Assembly (NCBI GenBank): GCA_003550325.1
Contig: QKWP01000031.1
Coordinates: 240,834-304,833, forward strand
Reading direction: 5' to 3'
Length of the DNA stretch: 64,000 nucleotides
Source of the DNA: Gigaspora rosea
Lineage: Eukaryota > Glomeromycota > Glomeromycetes > Diversisporales > Gigasporaceae
A model generated the notes under the pieces. That model was not told where the DNA came from, ran no database searches, and was given only the letters and a program-made list of their open reading frames with translations. Each line of letters begins with the position of its first letter. The stretch's first letter is position 1. Below, in pieces: positions 22,250-33,500 of this stretch. The position numbers and the translations under genes are program-made.

Positions 22250-24215
22250 TGATTTGTATAATTATTGTTAAATGAAATAAAACTACTTTTATACAGCGAA
22301 TCAATATTCATTTGTATATCTTCATTTTTTATATTTTGTAATTTTTTATATGATTCCAATAATTCTGATAAAATGGTTTTGTTATTTTGCCATTCAACAA
22401 AAATTTCATAAACTTCTTTTGCAGTTGGTTATTTTTCCGGATCTGTATGCCTACATTTCTTCATCAAGTCTATATAGCATATTGCAGTATTTTCGTGAAT
22501 AGGTGGTCGTAAACCACCACATACTTGGATCTGAAATTGTATTTTAGATTGTAACATGGAAACTTGCTCAAAAGGTACAGGCTTTCTATATAAAATTTCC
22601 CACATAATTATACCAAAAGAATAATATCAGATGCTTTATTATGTGGTTGTTTGTTCAAAACTTCAGGAGCGATATAGGGTAAAATTCCACAAACTTCATC
22701 AGATTTTGATTTTAATTTTATATTGGCAGTTATCGAAAGTCCTAAATCTGTGATGTATGCACTTTTTAAATTATTTAGTAGTATATTTCTGCTATGTAAA
22801 TCCCGATGAATAAGACCATAAGAATGAATTATCTGAAGATCTGATGCAATACATTGTAGCAGATTTAATTTATTATTCCAATTTATTTTTGCTATTGCAT
22901 GTAGATTTTTGCGCAAACAACCTAATGATGCATATTTCATGACAAGAATATAATCTTAGAAACATCATCCCTTGATATACCAAAACATTTAAAATGTTGA
23001 ATCTTTAAGACCGATATCACAAAATTGTTAAGAAAAAAATGAGTTAGTATAAATAACAAAGAATCATGTGATTAACAACAATATTTCATAAAAATTACCT
23101 CAATGATAAATTCTTCGCAATAATTATTTGATTATGAAGTAATTTAAGCGCAACTGATTCCAATATATTTCGAATTTTATCATACTATTTAGCGTAATAT
23201 ACAGTTGCAAATCCACCTTTACCTATCTCAATAATATTTTTAAATTCATTATAAGAAATCCAAGATATCTGAAATTTATTTTCTAATAATATTTTTTTTC
23301 AAGTCGTCATAAATTTCTGAATTATATATCCACTTGATTGTGCCTATAATTTATTTGTAAAATTTAGTAAAATAATTTAATATCTAACTTATATATTTCA
23401 TAAAAATTAACAATAATATAATACCTATTGCTAAATCTTTTTCTCTATTGACTATTTAAAGTAGTTAATAAATAAGTATATATTATATTATATACCGATA
23501 TATAATAAAGTATTTTATGTATTTTATAGTTATTGATCTGGAGATATCAAGTCAATCAATCATATACCAATATCAGGTGTAACTATCTTTTTTCATGTCT
23601 AGAAGATACTCTTATGAATTCACTTTTCTAAACAATTATAGGATATCGGTCTAATATTATTCTAACTTTAAACATGACATTAAATTTTTATTCTTTTGTT
23701 TACAATTACACTTGATCTTATAATTGAATTGTAATATGTCTCAATTCACTAGCTCAAATTTAAATTCTATATTTACCTTTAATACTAGTATTTGACTTGA
23801 CTTTATCTAAATCTCTTGTTATTCCAATTCCATTTTGATAACATTCTGCAACTGAAGACATTCTATTAGTGTTTCCCCATTTCTGCAAATTTTTGATAAT
23901 AAATGAATGCCTTGTGTTCATCTTTTTCAACTCCAATTCGTCTTCAATATCAATTTTCAAAATTATAGGTTTCGCTTTTGTCACCCATCTTTGCAGATTT
24001 TTGATAATAAATGAATACCTTATTTTCATCCCTTTCAACTCCAATTCCTCTTTAGTAACAATCTCCAACATTATTTGTTACAGTTGAGTTTCCCATCTCT
24101 GCAGATTTTTGATAGTAAGCGAATGATTTATTTTTATCCTTTTCAACTCCAATTCCTTTTTCATAACAATATCCAACACAATTTGTTCCATCTGCGTTCC
24201 CCATTTCTGCAGTTA
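22250..24215 (-). pseudogene. Second-type Sel1/kinase relic (pseudogene B)
   Basis: From right to left on the minus strand: 2-3 Sel1-like repeats spread over frames at 24215-23780 (EKGIGVEKDKNKSFAYYQKS-like), a kinase N-lobe at about 23290-23100 with GKGGFATVYYAK and VALK, and a C-lobe at 22977-22250 with HRDLHSRN, DLGLS, APE and a degraded CRHTDPEK. There is an in-frame stop right after the YYAK motif, a frameshift near 22610 and a stop after DPEK. Intron-like DNA separates the parts. The kinase is of the Rhizophagus GGFATVY type, distinct from copies A, C and D. Family-2 Helitron-associated repeats flank it on both sides, suggesting capture. Confidence 0.7.
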
Positions 24216-24510
24216 GTTTGTATTGGAACAATCATGAATTACTATAAAAATTCTATTGCAAAACTTATTTACTATTCCAGTGAAACACAGTATGCAGTTA
24301 AAATCTTTCGTGAGTTATTGTTAAAAATTATGTTATAGAACTCGTTTACTAATGTAAAATGCAATGGTTAAGGTTGAGATGGTTTGCATTGGAATTTTGT
24401 TATTTCTATCGCAAAAAATCCCGGTAGCACATTGTAGTGGGTTGAATTAGGTGTAAAATTCTGTTTACCAATTATTGTAAAATCATGTTACAAACCTTAT
24501 TACAGAATGT
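24215..24510. repeat. Family-2 minisatellite, second block
   Basis: AGTTTGTATTGGAACAATCATGAATTACT, CTATTCCAGT, CACAGTATGCAGTTAA and GGTTGAGATGGTTTGCATTG repeat the monomer of 19900-21120. The junction with Sel1 sequence is abrupt at about 24215 (CTGCAG|TTAGTTTG). Confidence 0.6.
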
Positions 24511-25208
24511 GGATGAAGAAAAGTAATGTGGCAGTGCTAAACTATATATTTAGAAATAATCATCAAATTCTTCACTTTTTTGCCTTTGACGATCAGTCAG
24601 GAATAATCCGGTCTAGCCCAGAATAGTGTTCTGACCTGGGTAGGCCTCACCTGGGGTGACCCGGGTGACACGTTGAAATTATAGCTACCCGGGTGGTCAA
24701 CACACGGGTCACCCGCGAGTCAACCCATGGGTCACCCGTTGGTTAACCCATGTGTCATCCATATTTGCAATATTATAATCTGCGCATAAATCTAATTTGC
24801 TACGATAATATATTCACATAGATAAAAAGAAAAACTTAAAATTAATAAAAATAGTGAATGTATTAGCAAATATTAAGAATAATTACATTCCACCAAAGAT
24901 TTAGAAGATTAATTTCTAGTTTTTGTATATTTTCGCTTTTTTTTCTTTTATGCGTGTTCATATTCTTCATTGCGCACATGTGTAAATGTATATGTCTAAG
25001 AAATTTTATACTAATATGCTCATACAAAATTAGGTAAAATCCAAATATTATAAAATCTTTCTAACATTTGACTCAGTGGTTTTTTTTTAAAATCAGTATA
25101 TGGGTAAGCTAATTGGTCTGGTATTAGGCGTAAAATACCAATTTTAAAAAACTAAAGCTTAATAATATATAAAACCAATATGGTACAGATTTTAAAATAG
25201 GTATTTTA

Positions 25209-25890
25209 GACCCTGGGTCGGATAGCGCAGTGGTTAGCGCTCCGGGGTCGTATTCGCAAGGTTGCCAGTTCGAGTCTAGTAGATGACAAAAACTGTGTTA
25301 GAACCACGAATATTAAAGATCTATGATGAACCGTCGAACATTTTCTGTTTCCGAACATGGTACTACAGCAACAATGAGTTGCATAACATAACTACAAGGT
25401 CATGTAGCGTCCAGAAAAGGAAAAAATCCAACAAGAAATGGGTCATGTAGCATCCAAAAAAGGAAAAAATCTGACAAGAAACGTTGTAAACATAAGGACC
25501 ATCCACTATAAAAGAACAAGACAAACAAGCATAGAGTCAAGGATACTGCCCAAATTAGGAAGGCAAGAAGCCAGGAACCTAACGCTACACTGAATGAAAA
25601 TGGAAGTGGCTCCTGGGGTTGATAACAAACAGCTGACCTATATAGCGACCCAGCAGAGTATGTAGTTCCTTCAAGCTGCCTATGATCCTACGAAGTATGG
25701 GGCACCGGGCATGGTTGGCTTGCTGGAGGAAGCTAGGAAAAACGGACAATTGGTAGGAGGTATAGATTAGTATAAAATAGTTAAAAATAGATAGTGAAAT
25801 GTAAATTGACATGTTACAAAACATTGATATTAATAAATGAGCACCAAACGCGCCCAACAGAAATCGAGCTAAAGGGTTAAAAAAAAAAGA
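25209..25890 (+). mobile_element. tRNA-headed SINE with 10-bp target duplication
   Basis: The 5' head resembles a tRNA: A-box TAGCGCAGTGGTTAGCGC (25223-25240) and B-box AGTTCGAGTCT (25267-25277), the internal RNA polymerase III promoter. The body is unrelated to tRNA and contains a 43-bp tandem duplication (two copies of GGTCATGTAGCRTCCARAAAAGG...). It ends in an A-run at 25879-25890. AGGTATTTTA flanks it at 25199-25208 and 25891-25900. Length 682 bp is long for a SINE. It encodes no protein and would depend on a LINE. Exact flanking duplications suggest fairly recent insertion. Confidence 0.75.
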
Positions 25891-25949
25891 AGGTATTTTA
25901 CACCCCTTTAACATACGATCTGATCATCCATACTAAATCTATTTTAATA

Positions 25950-25985
25950 CTAGTTCGATAGGTAGCGCTTCGCGCTACCCATCTT
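25950..25985 (-). mobile_element. Helitron-like 3' terminus, copy C
   Basis: Minus strand: AATAAGATGGGTAGCGCGAA, a perfect hairpin GGTAGCG-CGAAG-CGCTACC, then TATCGAACTAG followed by T. The element would extend rightwards into the satellite array at 26050-28075. Confidence 0.5.
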
Positions 25986-26049
25986 ATTTGTTTTTATTTT
26001 TAACATGTATAGAATTCTGCAACAGAACTTATTTCTCAATATAGTGCAT

Positions 26050-28075
26050 AAGTGGTTGTTATAGTGATTTTTACTTTTATTAAGCGAAAAAAAAAAATCA
26101 AAAAAACCACGAACATTTGATCCAAGTTTAAAAGACCATATAATGCAAAACTAAAAAAGAACTTTTGCAAGACCTAATTAGATGCGAACATTATTCTATT
26201 AATTTACAGTATATTTTTTTAAAAAAAAAAAAAACTGATTTACATACTGAAGTTTTCAAATTTATGTAATACAAAATGAAAAATCAACTTTATGCGGCCT
26301 AGTATTAGTTGTGAACATTGTTTTGTAAATTAAAAAAAAAAAGAAAAAAAAACAGACCTACAGACAAAAGTTTTCAAAAACAGATTTACTGACTTAAGTT
26401 TTCAGATCTCATGCAATGCATAATGAAAATCAACTTCATATGGCGTAATATTTGTTTTGTAAATCAAAAAAAAAAAACAGACTTACTGACAGAAGTTTTC
26501 AAAAACAGACCTACTGACAGAAGTTTTCAGATCCATGCAATGTATAACAAAAATCCCTTTCAGACGGCCTAATATTTGTTTACAGTAAATTAAAAAAAAA
26601 GAAAAAAAAACTGATTGACTTATCAAAGTTTTCAAATTCATGTAACGCAAAATGAAAAATCTACTTCATGTAGTCTAGTATTAGATGTGAACATTACTCT
26701 ATTAATTTACAGTAAATTAAAAAAAAACACAAAAAAAAGAAAAAAAACTCCCAATCGACTTACTGAAGTTTTCAAATTTATGTAACGCAAAATGAAAAAA
26801 CGTTTTGTGTAGTCTAGTATTAGATATTAACATTACTCTATTAATTTGTAGTTAATTAAAAAAAAAAGAAAAAAACCCGATTGATATACTGAAGTTTTCA
26901 AACTCATGTAACGCAAAATGAAAAATTAACTTTGTGTGGCCTAGTATTAGCTGTAAACATTATTCTATTAATTTACAGTAAATTAAAAACAAAAAAAGGA
27001 AAAAAACCTGATCGACTTACTAAGTTTTCAAATTCATGTAATGCAAAATAAAAAATTAACTTCGTGTGGCCTAGTATAATTTGAAAACATTATTCTATTA
27101 ATCTATATTAACTTGAAAACAATAGATGCCCAAATTTTTCAGATCCCATGCAATGCAAAATAAAAAATCAACTTCGTGTGGCCTAATATTAGATGTGAAT
27201 ATTACTCTATTAATTTACAGTAAATTAAAAAAAAAGAAAAAAATGACAGATTTACCAAAGTTTTCAAATTCATGTAAAGCAAAATGAAAAATCAACTTCA
27301 TGTGGCCTAGTATTAGATGTGAACATTATTCTATTAATTTATAGTAATTTTAAAAAAAAAAACTGATCAACTTACTGAAGTGTTCAAATTCTTGCAACGC
27401 AAAATGAAAAATCAACTTTGTGTGGCCTAGTATTAGATGTGAACATTACTCTATTAATTTATAGTAATTTAAAAAAAAAAAGATCAACTTACTGAAGTTT
27501 TCAAATTCATGCAATGCAAAATAAAAAATCAACTTCATGTGGCCTAGTATTAGATGTGAACATTACTCTATTAATTACATTAAATTTAAAAAAAACCTAG
27601 ATCAACTTACCAGAGCTTTTAAATTCATGTAACACAAAATAAAAAATCAACTTTGTGTGATCTAGTATTAGTGTAAACATTATTAATTTACAGTAAATTA
27701 AAAAAAAAAAAAAAAAAAAAATATCAGACTTACCGAAGTTTTCAAATTCATGCAATGCAAAACGAAAAATCAACTTTGTGTAGTCTAGTATTAGATGTGA
27801 ACATTACTCTATTAATTTACATTAAATTAAAAAAAAAACCAATCGACTTACTAAAGTTTTCAAATTCATGTAATGCAAAATGAAAAAGCAACTTTGTGTG
27901 GTCTAGTATTAGATGTGAACATTACTATATTAATTACATTAAATTAAAATAAAAAACCGATCAACTTACTGAAGTTTTCAAATTCATGTAATACAAAATG
28001 AAAAATCAACTTCATGTGGCCTAGTATTAGATATAAATATTATTAATTTACAAAAAAAAAAGAAAAAAACCCCAA
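26050..28075. repeat. Satellite-like tandem array, ~16 units of 110-130 bp (family 1)
   Basis: Each unit reads approximately: ACTTACTGAAGTTTTCAAAT, TCATGTAATGCAAAATGAAA, AATCAACTTYRTGTGGCCTA, GTATTAGATGTGAACATTAC, TCTATTAATTTACAGTAAAT, then an A-rich tract of 8-30 bases. I count 16 units; unit length varies mainly through the A-run. Units in 27240-28030 are the most alike; the left end is degenerate. No gene in the stretch. Array position beside a Helitron-like 3' hairpin recalls central tandem repeats of non-autonomous Helitrons. Confidence 0.85.
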
Positions 28076-28079
28076 TTGA

Positions 28080-28625
28080 CTCACCGTCATCATTATTAAC
28101 ACAATAAAATGTTTTCTCACAACTTGATCACGTTTTTTGGATGCAGCCAATAAAAACAATTGAAAATTATATCATGTAGATAGATAAAATTGGTAAGTTT
28201 AATTTCGTCATCATTAACTGGTTGTAAAAATAAGTTTTCCACACAACGGTCACGTTTTCTGAAGTTGACCAAATAATAATATTTAATCGTAAGCTTAGCC
28301 CGTTGTCACTATTAACACAATCTAACATATGAAAAATAAGTTTTCCCACAACTTGATTGCATTTTTTTGGATGGGGCCAATAAAAACAACCCAAAATCAT
28401 GTCATGTAGATAGATATTAACTGGTTGTAAAAATAAGGTTTCCCACACAATGGTCATGTTTTAATCTAATAATCTAATAATCTAATAATAAAATTGGTAA
28501 GTTAAAACTGTCGTCATTATTAACCATATCTAAAAAGAAATTTTCTCACACATTGGTCACATTTTCTAAAGTTGATCAATTAATAATATTGCTTACCCAT
28601 CGTCACTATTAACACAATAAATCGT
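28080..28625. repeat. Tandem repeat, ~220-240 bp, about 2.5 units
   Basis: CGTCATCATTATTAACACAATAA-like starts, TCTCACAACTTGATCACGTT / TCCCACAACTTGATTGCATT, GGATGCAGCCAATAAAAACA / GGATGGGGCCAATAAAAACA, TCATGTAGATAGAT, and TCACGTTTTCTGAAGTTGAC recur in order. A short run of TCTAATAATC occurs at 28463-28489. Non-coding. Confidence 0.75.
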
Positions 28626-28868
28626 GCATATAGATTATATCAAAATAACATAAGAGCACGTGTTATGAGCTATCCAATCAAATCACGAATAACAGACCAA
28701 TTAGCATTCAGAGTGGATCTCTGATTTCTTTATTGTAGTTTTTAATTAATAATTATATGTAACTGATAGCGAATTATATAGTACACTATATAATATTATC
28801 TAAAATCTGTACCATATCGGTACCATATTGATCTGCTATAATTTCCATACTATACAAAAGATCAATAT

Positions 28869-28960
28869 GATCCGCTTGTGAACAAAGTCACAAGGCGGAT
28901 ATTTATTGTGAGTCACCGGACTTTTCAGGTGATCACAGATCATAGGAAAGTAATGGCCAA
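28869..28960. repeat. Dispersed hairpin module, copy 1
   Basis: ATCCGCTTGTGA-ACAAAG-TCACAAGGCGGAT forms a 12-13-bp stem; it is followed by AGTCACCGGACTTTTCAGGT and GATCACAGATCAT. The same module is at 42475-42565. A reduced relative, CCTGTCAACAAAGTGACAGG, is at 49443. Function unknown. Confidence 0.65.
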
Positions 28961-29044
28961 TGCATAGTGCAGGATGCTAGATTGACCTCTCTGGATCTCA
29001 GTAAAAATGTATTTGCAGAATTCTGACAGAATTCATGATCACAA

Positions 29045-29355
29045 GTCAAAAACCAATATATCGGGTATCTATCGGGTACAATATAACTATAATTAAAAAT
29101 AGATAAAATGCTACATATCGGTGACCTATCATATACATATCGTATAGTTTGGCTAATCTTATATCTATCGGGTATCAGATATGTATATGTAATAAAAATA
29201 ATTTTAAATCTACATATATTATAATTCTAAATCATTGTTTACAATACAGATATCCTATATATTCAAATATATCCTTTAAAATATAAAAAATAATTTTAGC
29301 ACTTAAATTTTTTTTAATTTTATACATATCGGGTACCCGATAAATACAGTATTAA
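29045..29355. repeat. ATATCGGGTAYC-rich repeat, copy 1
   Basis: TATATCGGGTATCTATCGGGTAC at the left, CATATCGGTGACCTATCATA and ATCGGGTATCAGATATG inside, and CATATCGGGTACCCGATAAA at the right give an inverted-repeat look. A similar CCGATATGTGTCCGATAT / ATCAGGTACCCGATATT tract is at 38015-38215. Confidence 0.5.
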
Positions 29356-29570
29356 CTAGCAATGGGAATTTAATTGTTACAAATTGTTAATGATAATTTC
29401 TAAGCAATTAATAAATAAATTATTCAATATATATAGAACATTATCATAGAAAATAATTCAATCAAAATTTAATCAAATCATTGATTATATCAATGATAGT
29501 TTGTATTTATTTAGTATATTTAAGAGAAATTAATACATATATATAAGAATATTTGATCTAAACAATTATA

Positions 29571-30923
29571 CAGTGATCGGAAGTAAATCACCGGAAATTT
29601 CCAGATCTACCGGGAATTTCATATACGTATGATAATCTTTTTTTTAACGTACATACGTCTTTTTTCACTTGTGTTTTTTTTTTAACACACAATTTTAATT
29701 GTTTTTGATGATAAAAAAACCCTCCCGCCAAGAATTAAGCCTAGAACAACGAAGCCGTATTGCCGGCGCTTACCTGTGTGGTGTTAAACCACTTGACATT
29801 GCAAAAGTTTTTGATCTCCCGAAATCAACGGTGTATGACACTGTTAAGCGATATGAAGAGACAGGCTCAGAGCATCCGAACAAACGCCCTGGTCGCCCCG
29901 AAGCTCTCTCTGCGCGTGACAAACGCTCTTTAGTTCGTATTACAAAAAAAAATCGGAAGGAACCCTTGGCTGTCATCACTAACGAATTCAACGTCCAACA
30001 TGATACGACGCTTACCACCAAAACTATTCGAAAGTACCTCCACAATTTAGGTTGGAGAAACTGTGTCGCCTGTCGAAAACCTCTTTTAGACAAAAGAAAA
30101 GCACTGGAGCGAAAAAAATGGTGCCGTGAACATTTAAAATGGGTAAATGAATGGCAAATGGTTGTTTTTACGGACGAGTCAAGGTTTTGTCTTCACAAAG
30201 CAGATGGTCGTGAAAGAACTTGGCGTCGAGTTAATGAAAAATATCATAAAGATTGTATAAATACGACTATGAAGTTTGGTGGTGGTTCTGTAATGTTTTG
30301 GGGCTGTTTTTGTTGGTGGGGCGTTGGACCGTTAGTAAGAATTAAGGGTAATATGAATTCGGATAGTTATGTTGATATTCTTGCAAAATATTTTATTCCT
30401 TGGGCAAATTCTTTAATGGAAAAACATCATGGTGAAATAAATTTAATTTTTCAACAAGATTTGGCTTCTATTCATACATCTACATATTCAGAATGGTGGA
30501 TGAATTCGCATAATTTTAATATATTAAATTGGGCACCGTATAGCCCTGATCTTAACCCGATTGAAAATCTTTGGGAACGTCTTGATTCTGCAGTTCGTAA
30601 CAGAAAACCCATGCCTACAAAGTTAGAAGAATTAGTTAAAATTATAGAAGAGGAATGGTATAACTTATCAATTGAATATATTCGTTCACTTATCTGTAGT
30701 ATGCCAAATCGAGTAAAGACAATATATAAAGCCCGAGGATGGTACTGTAAATATTAAATAACCCAGGGTTTTTTTTTTTTAGGAATGTAAATATAAATAT
30801 TTTATTTTATTTTATATAATTATTTTGTAATTATATAAAATATAATAAAATAAAAATCGTACGTAAAATTTGGCCTCTTATGTGTTACCTATAAAATTTC
30901 CGGTGATTTACTTCCGATCACTG
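29571..30923 (+). mobile_element. Complete Tc1-type transposon, 1353 bp
   Basis: Identical terminal inverted repeats of at least 30 bp (CAGTGATCGGAAGTAAATCA and ten further bases) with TA on each side (29569-29570, 30924-30925). It encodes one uninterrupted DD34E transposase. Perfect TIRs and an open frame mark it as young and possibly autonomous. It lies inside the 19-kb hAT-type unit. Confidence 0.95.
29708..30757 (+). CDS. Tc1 family transposase (DD34E), intact
   Basis: I place the start at the ATG at 29708, giving 349 residues, a normal Tc1 length. Residues 1-60 form a paired-like helix-turn-helix (EQRSRIAGAYLCGVKPLDIA, then PKSTVYDTVKRY) followed by a GRP hook (GRPEALS, residues 62-68); a second helix-turn-helix lies at about 70-130. 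The catalytic triad is D156 (VFTDESRF), D251 (IFQQDLASIHTS, where many relatives have QQDNAPCH) and E286 (SPDLNPIENLWE), with 34 residues between the last two. It binds the TIRs and cuts and pastes the element at TA sites in the nucleus. The 5' third is richer in GC than the 3' part and the host DNA. Confidence 0.95.
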   Translation: MIKKPSRQELSLEQRSRIAGAYLCGVKPLDIAKVFDLPKSTVYDTVKRYEETGSEHPNKRPGRPEALSARDKRSLVRITKKNRKEPLAVITNEFNVQHDTTLTTKTIRKYLHNLGWRNCVACRKPLLDKRKALERKKWCREHLKWVNEWQMVVFTDESRFCLHKADGRERTWRRVNEKYHKDCINTTMKFGGGSVMFWGCFCWWGVGPLVRIKGNMNSDSYVDILAKYFIPWANSLMEKHHGEINLIFQQDLASIHTSTYSEWWMNSHNFNILNWAPYSPDLNPIENLWERLDSAVRNRKPMPTKLEELVKIIEEEWYNLSIEYIRSLICSMPNRVKTIYKARGWYCKY

Positions 30924-31111
30924 TATTAAACTATTATTGGATATTGCAAAACTTGTTATCATTGGTGATAAAGACTTTCATTACTGTTGAATATCAACAA
31001 CTAATATATTAGATAAAGATGATGAACTGGATGGTTATAATTATGAAGTAGATGAAATAATAAATATTTTCATAAGTTCTTGACCAAATTCAATAAACAT
31101 TTTATAAATAT

Positions 31112-31195
31112 AAAAAAAATAGCTTTTAGGGAGGTAACAGTTGGATCCTAGGCCTACCTTTAAAGGTTATAACTGCACCTAAGAAAGCTATTTTT
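31112..31195. repeat. Short palindromic MITE-like unit
   Basis: AAAAAATAGCTTTTAGGGAGG at the left mirrors AAGAAAGCTATTTTTTA at the right; CTAGGCCTACCTTTAAAGGT forms the centre. No clear target duplication. Confidence 0.6.
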
Positions 31196-31309
31196 TATAA
31201 AGAATAAATATAGTAAATAACTTATTTTTGCAGACCAAACAATCACTTTTGCTTAAGTACTGAGCTATCTAATGGTAATTATTAGCCCATTTAGTCTAAT
31301 AACAAACAT

Positions 31310-31720
31310 AGTCAGAGGCCCTATCGCTCATTATTAGAGACGAAATTTTTTGCTTAACTATATCTACTCGTCCAAATAGCTCTAGCAATTGTTTTATCAA
31401 CACAAAAGGTAAAAGAATTAATCTGCTAAACAATTCCGTAAATTAGTCTTTAAAATTAAGTCTTCATATGACCAAACTTTAGTATCAGTCAGTAAATCTG
31501 TACTTTGAGCAATTCCCCATTTAATAACATGATCCCAAATTTTTCCTTCATCCATCTCGCTTAATAAGTGAAATTAGTGCATTTTCTGGAAGTGAGATAA
31601 AATTTTCTGACAATTAATCAAGATGAAATTCGGAAGCAACAAGGATGAGTTCAAAAATAAAATAATACATCTTGATCTTCTTCTAACAAAACCACTCCTC
31701 TGTAAATATATCTATTAAAT
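31310..31720 (-). pseudogene. BTB/BACK-domain gene relic
   Basis: Minus-strand reading after a plausible TTAATAG splice acceptor near 31719 gives YIYGGVVLLEEDQDV-like text (end of a BTB domain), then LPENALISLIKRD and GKIWDHVIKWGIAQSTDLLT, the BACK-domain start, and WSYEDLILKT. Frames shift at least twice and stops interrupt the end. BTB-BACK proteins are usually Cullin-3 substrate adaptors; in Rhizophagus they are hugely expanded. The N-terminal BTB core is missing. Confidence 0.65.
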
Positions 31721-32382
31721 TAGTAAGTTTAATAATTTAAAAATTAGTTCTCACATATACATGATACATAAACTAAGTAATCATCATTTTAGTGATCCGT
31801 AAGAATGTTACTTTAAAATAAAGGTTTAGTTTAAATATACATTTAACCAAGCCCAAATGAACTAACATTTTTTAGATACTTTACCCCATGAAGTAAGCCA
31901 TACTGTAATTTATAACCTCAATATTCATTGAGGACATATTTCTCTACACCCCGAACTAACAGAATACTTAAAAAACTATTGTCAAAAAGAATATAGAATA
32001 AATTAATTGCAAAAATTACTTTATGATTGAGAAAAATAATAATATTATGTCAAGACTAAGAACCGAGCCACTAACTAATCGATTTCAAGCAATTACTAAA
32101 CAACAGACAGGAGAAATGATTGCTCTCTATAATCGATACTTACCTAATTATTATTTCAAAATATTGAATAGAAACATGCTTTAAATTAATCAATTTAATG
32201 TTTTTTTTACTGTTTTATAACCGAGACCTTGCTCTTTTTCATTTATTAATTTTCATTATTATATGCAGAAGAGAATAACAATAATGTATTAAAATTATTG
32301 GAGAAAAAAAAACTTGGACTTCATGATGGCCTTCCGCTACCAACAATCTTTATCCAAGGCCTAATTGTTAGCTGAGCTAAGT

Positions 32383-32679
32383 TTAACTTCTCAGACTTTT
32401 AAGATAAAAATTGTTAACATCGATAAACTTGTCCCAGCATAATCGGCCCAGGTCCCAATATGTTAAACAGAAAGCAGTCATATAGTCCGGACTGCTTAAG
32501 ACGAAGCTTCTAGAATCTTCTCCTAGTGGTTTCTCCTTAAGTCTCGCACGTTTCATGACGATTGTATCCAATACGGTAGGTGCCTTTCCTTTTTGGGAGC
32601 AGTAAATACTGCAGATCTTTTGAAGGGGGTATGCCAAACGCCCACTTTTTGAAAATTCTTCACAAACTAGCGACACCAA
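32383..32679 (-). CDS. 98-codon ORF, unidentified, probably transposon-derived
   Basis: Frame with balanced composition: MVSLVCEEFSKSGRLAYPLQ at the start and SFVLSSPDYMTAFCLTYWDL later. Sequence around it (32330-32900) is much richer in GC than its flanks and contains diverged repeats (AAGTGACAAACTCTAAAGC, GAGTGATAAACTCTAAGC). No domain recognised. It may belong to a retroelement ORF or an old gene. Confidence 0.25.
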   Translation of the reverse strand: MVSLVCEEFSKSGRLAYPLQKICSIYCSQKGKAPTVLDTIVMKRARLKEKPLGEDSRSFVLSSPDYMTAFCLTYWDLGRLCWDKFIDVNNFYLKSLRS

Positions 32680-33229
32680 AAAAATTCACTTGTAGCCATA
32701 GTAAAGACAGTTGTTCTCCCTGTATAGTCCAAAATCTATCTGAGAGCTGCCAAGTAATTCACAGATTGCGGTGAGTGATAAACTCTAAGCTTGTCAGCAG
32801 GTAGGCTATGAACTTTACCTCTAAAGGACAAGTGCCATCTTTTTGGGTAAGTGACAAACTCTAAAGCTATTAGCAGATACTCAGTTAACTGTATCCTAAA
32901 TAACAGCTGCCAGGGTGCATATTTTAGTTGGTTTTTCTACTATTTCTTTAAGACTGTACTTCTGAAGTGTTAGCGTTTTTGTTGGTACAAATGATTGGTG
33001 GATAGAGTTACAGAGGATCTTTTTTAATCATTTTAATATTATTTTTATCTTTGTTAATATTTGCTAATTCATTATGTAAATACAAAGATCTGTATCTTAA
33101 AATATTAGTATGCACTTGAATATTTTATTATTTGGTGAATCCCCATTAATGTGAATTTGACTTCATTGATATAGCATAACGTGTTTAATTATGATTGGTA
33201 ATCATATCGGGTTGGTGGGTTGATTTACA

Positions 33230-33500
33230 AAAATTGCTATGCTAAACACATTTAGCATCAAATGATCATTCAAGTTGACGGCAAAGACAACAGATCAAAA
33301 AGGGAGCTAACAGCCGGCCCTCATATACGGGTGGGAAACTACCAGCTGACTCTACAAATAGCTAAATCAATTATACATCAAATGCACTGATGTATGCTGT
33401 ATGTCACACTGAAACAAACTAATAAAGTTCAGTATCCAGCTTTATATGCTGGTGTGCTTCCAAACAAGTAGGAATCACAAGCGTGCGATCCTGTTCGATT
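33230..33500. other. GC-richer non-coding island, unidentified
   Basis: GTTGACGGCAAAGACAACAG, GGGAGCTAACAGCCGGCCC and TCCAGCTTTATATGCTGGTG stand out from AT-rich surroundings and can form short hairpins. No ORF or tRNA-type boxes. It ends at a short T-run near 33514. A SINE tail or a structured RNA are conceivable; neither is supported. Confidence 0.25.

Noticed and set aside
25209..25290. Functional tRNA gene
   Set aside because: A and B boxes are present, but the acceptor stem does not close, and the unit continues into a 600-bp body with poly(A) and flanking duplications; called a SINE instead.
26050..28075. CRISPR-like regular array
   Set aside because: Whole ~120-bp units repeat without unique spacers, the setting is eukaryotic and no cas gene is present; it is a satellite.
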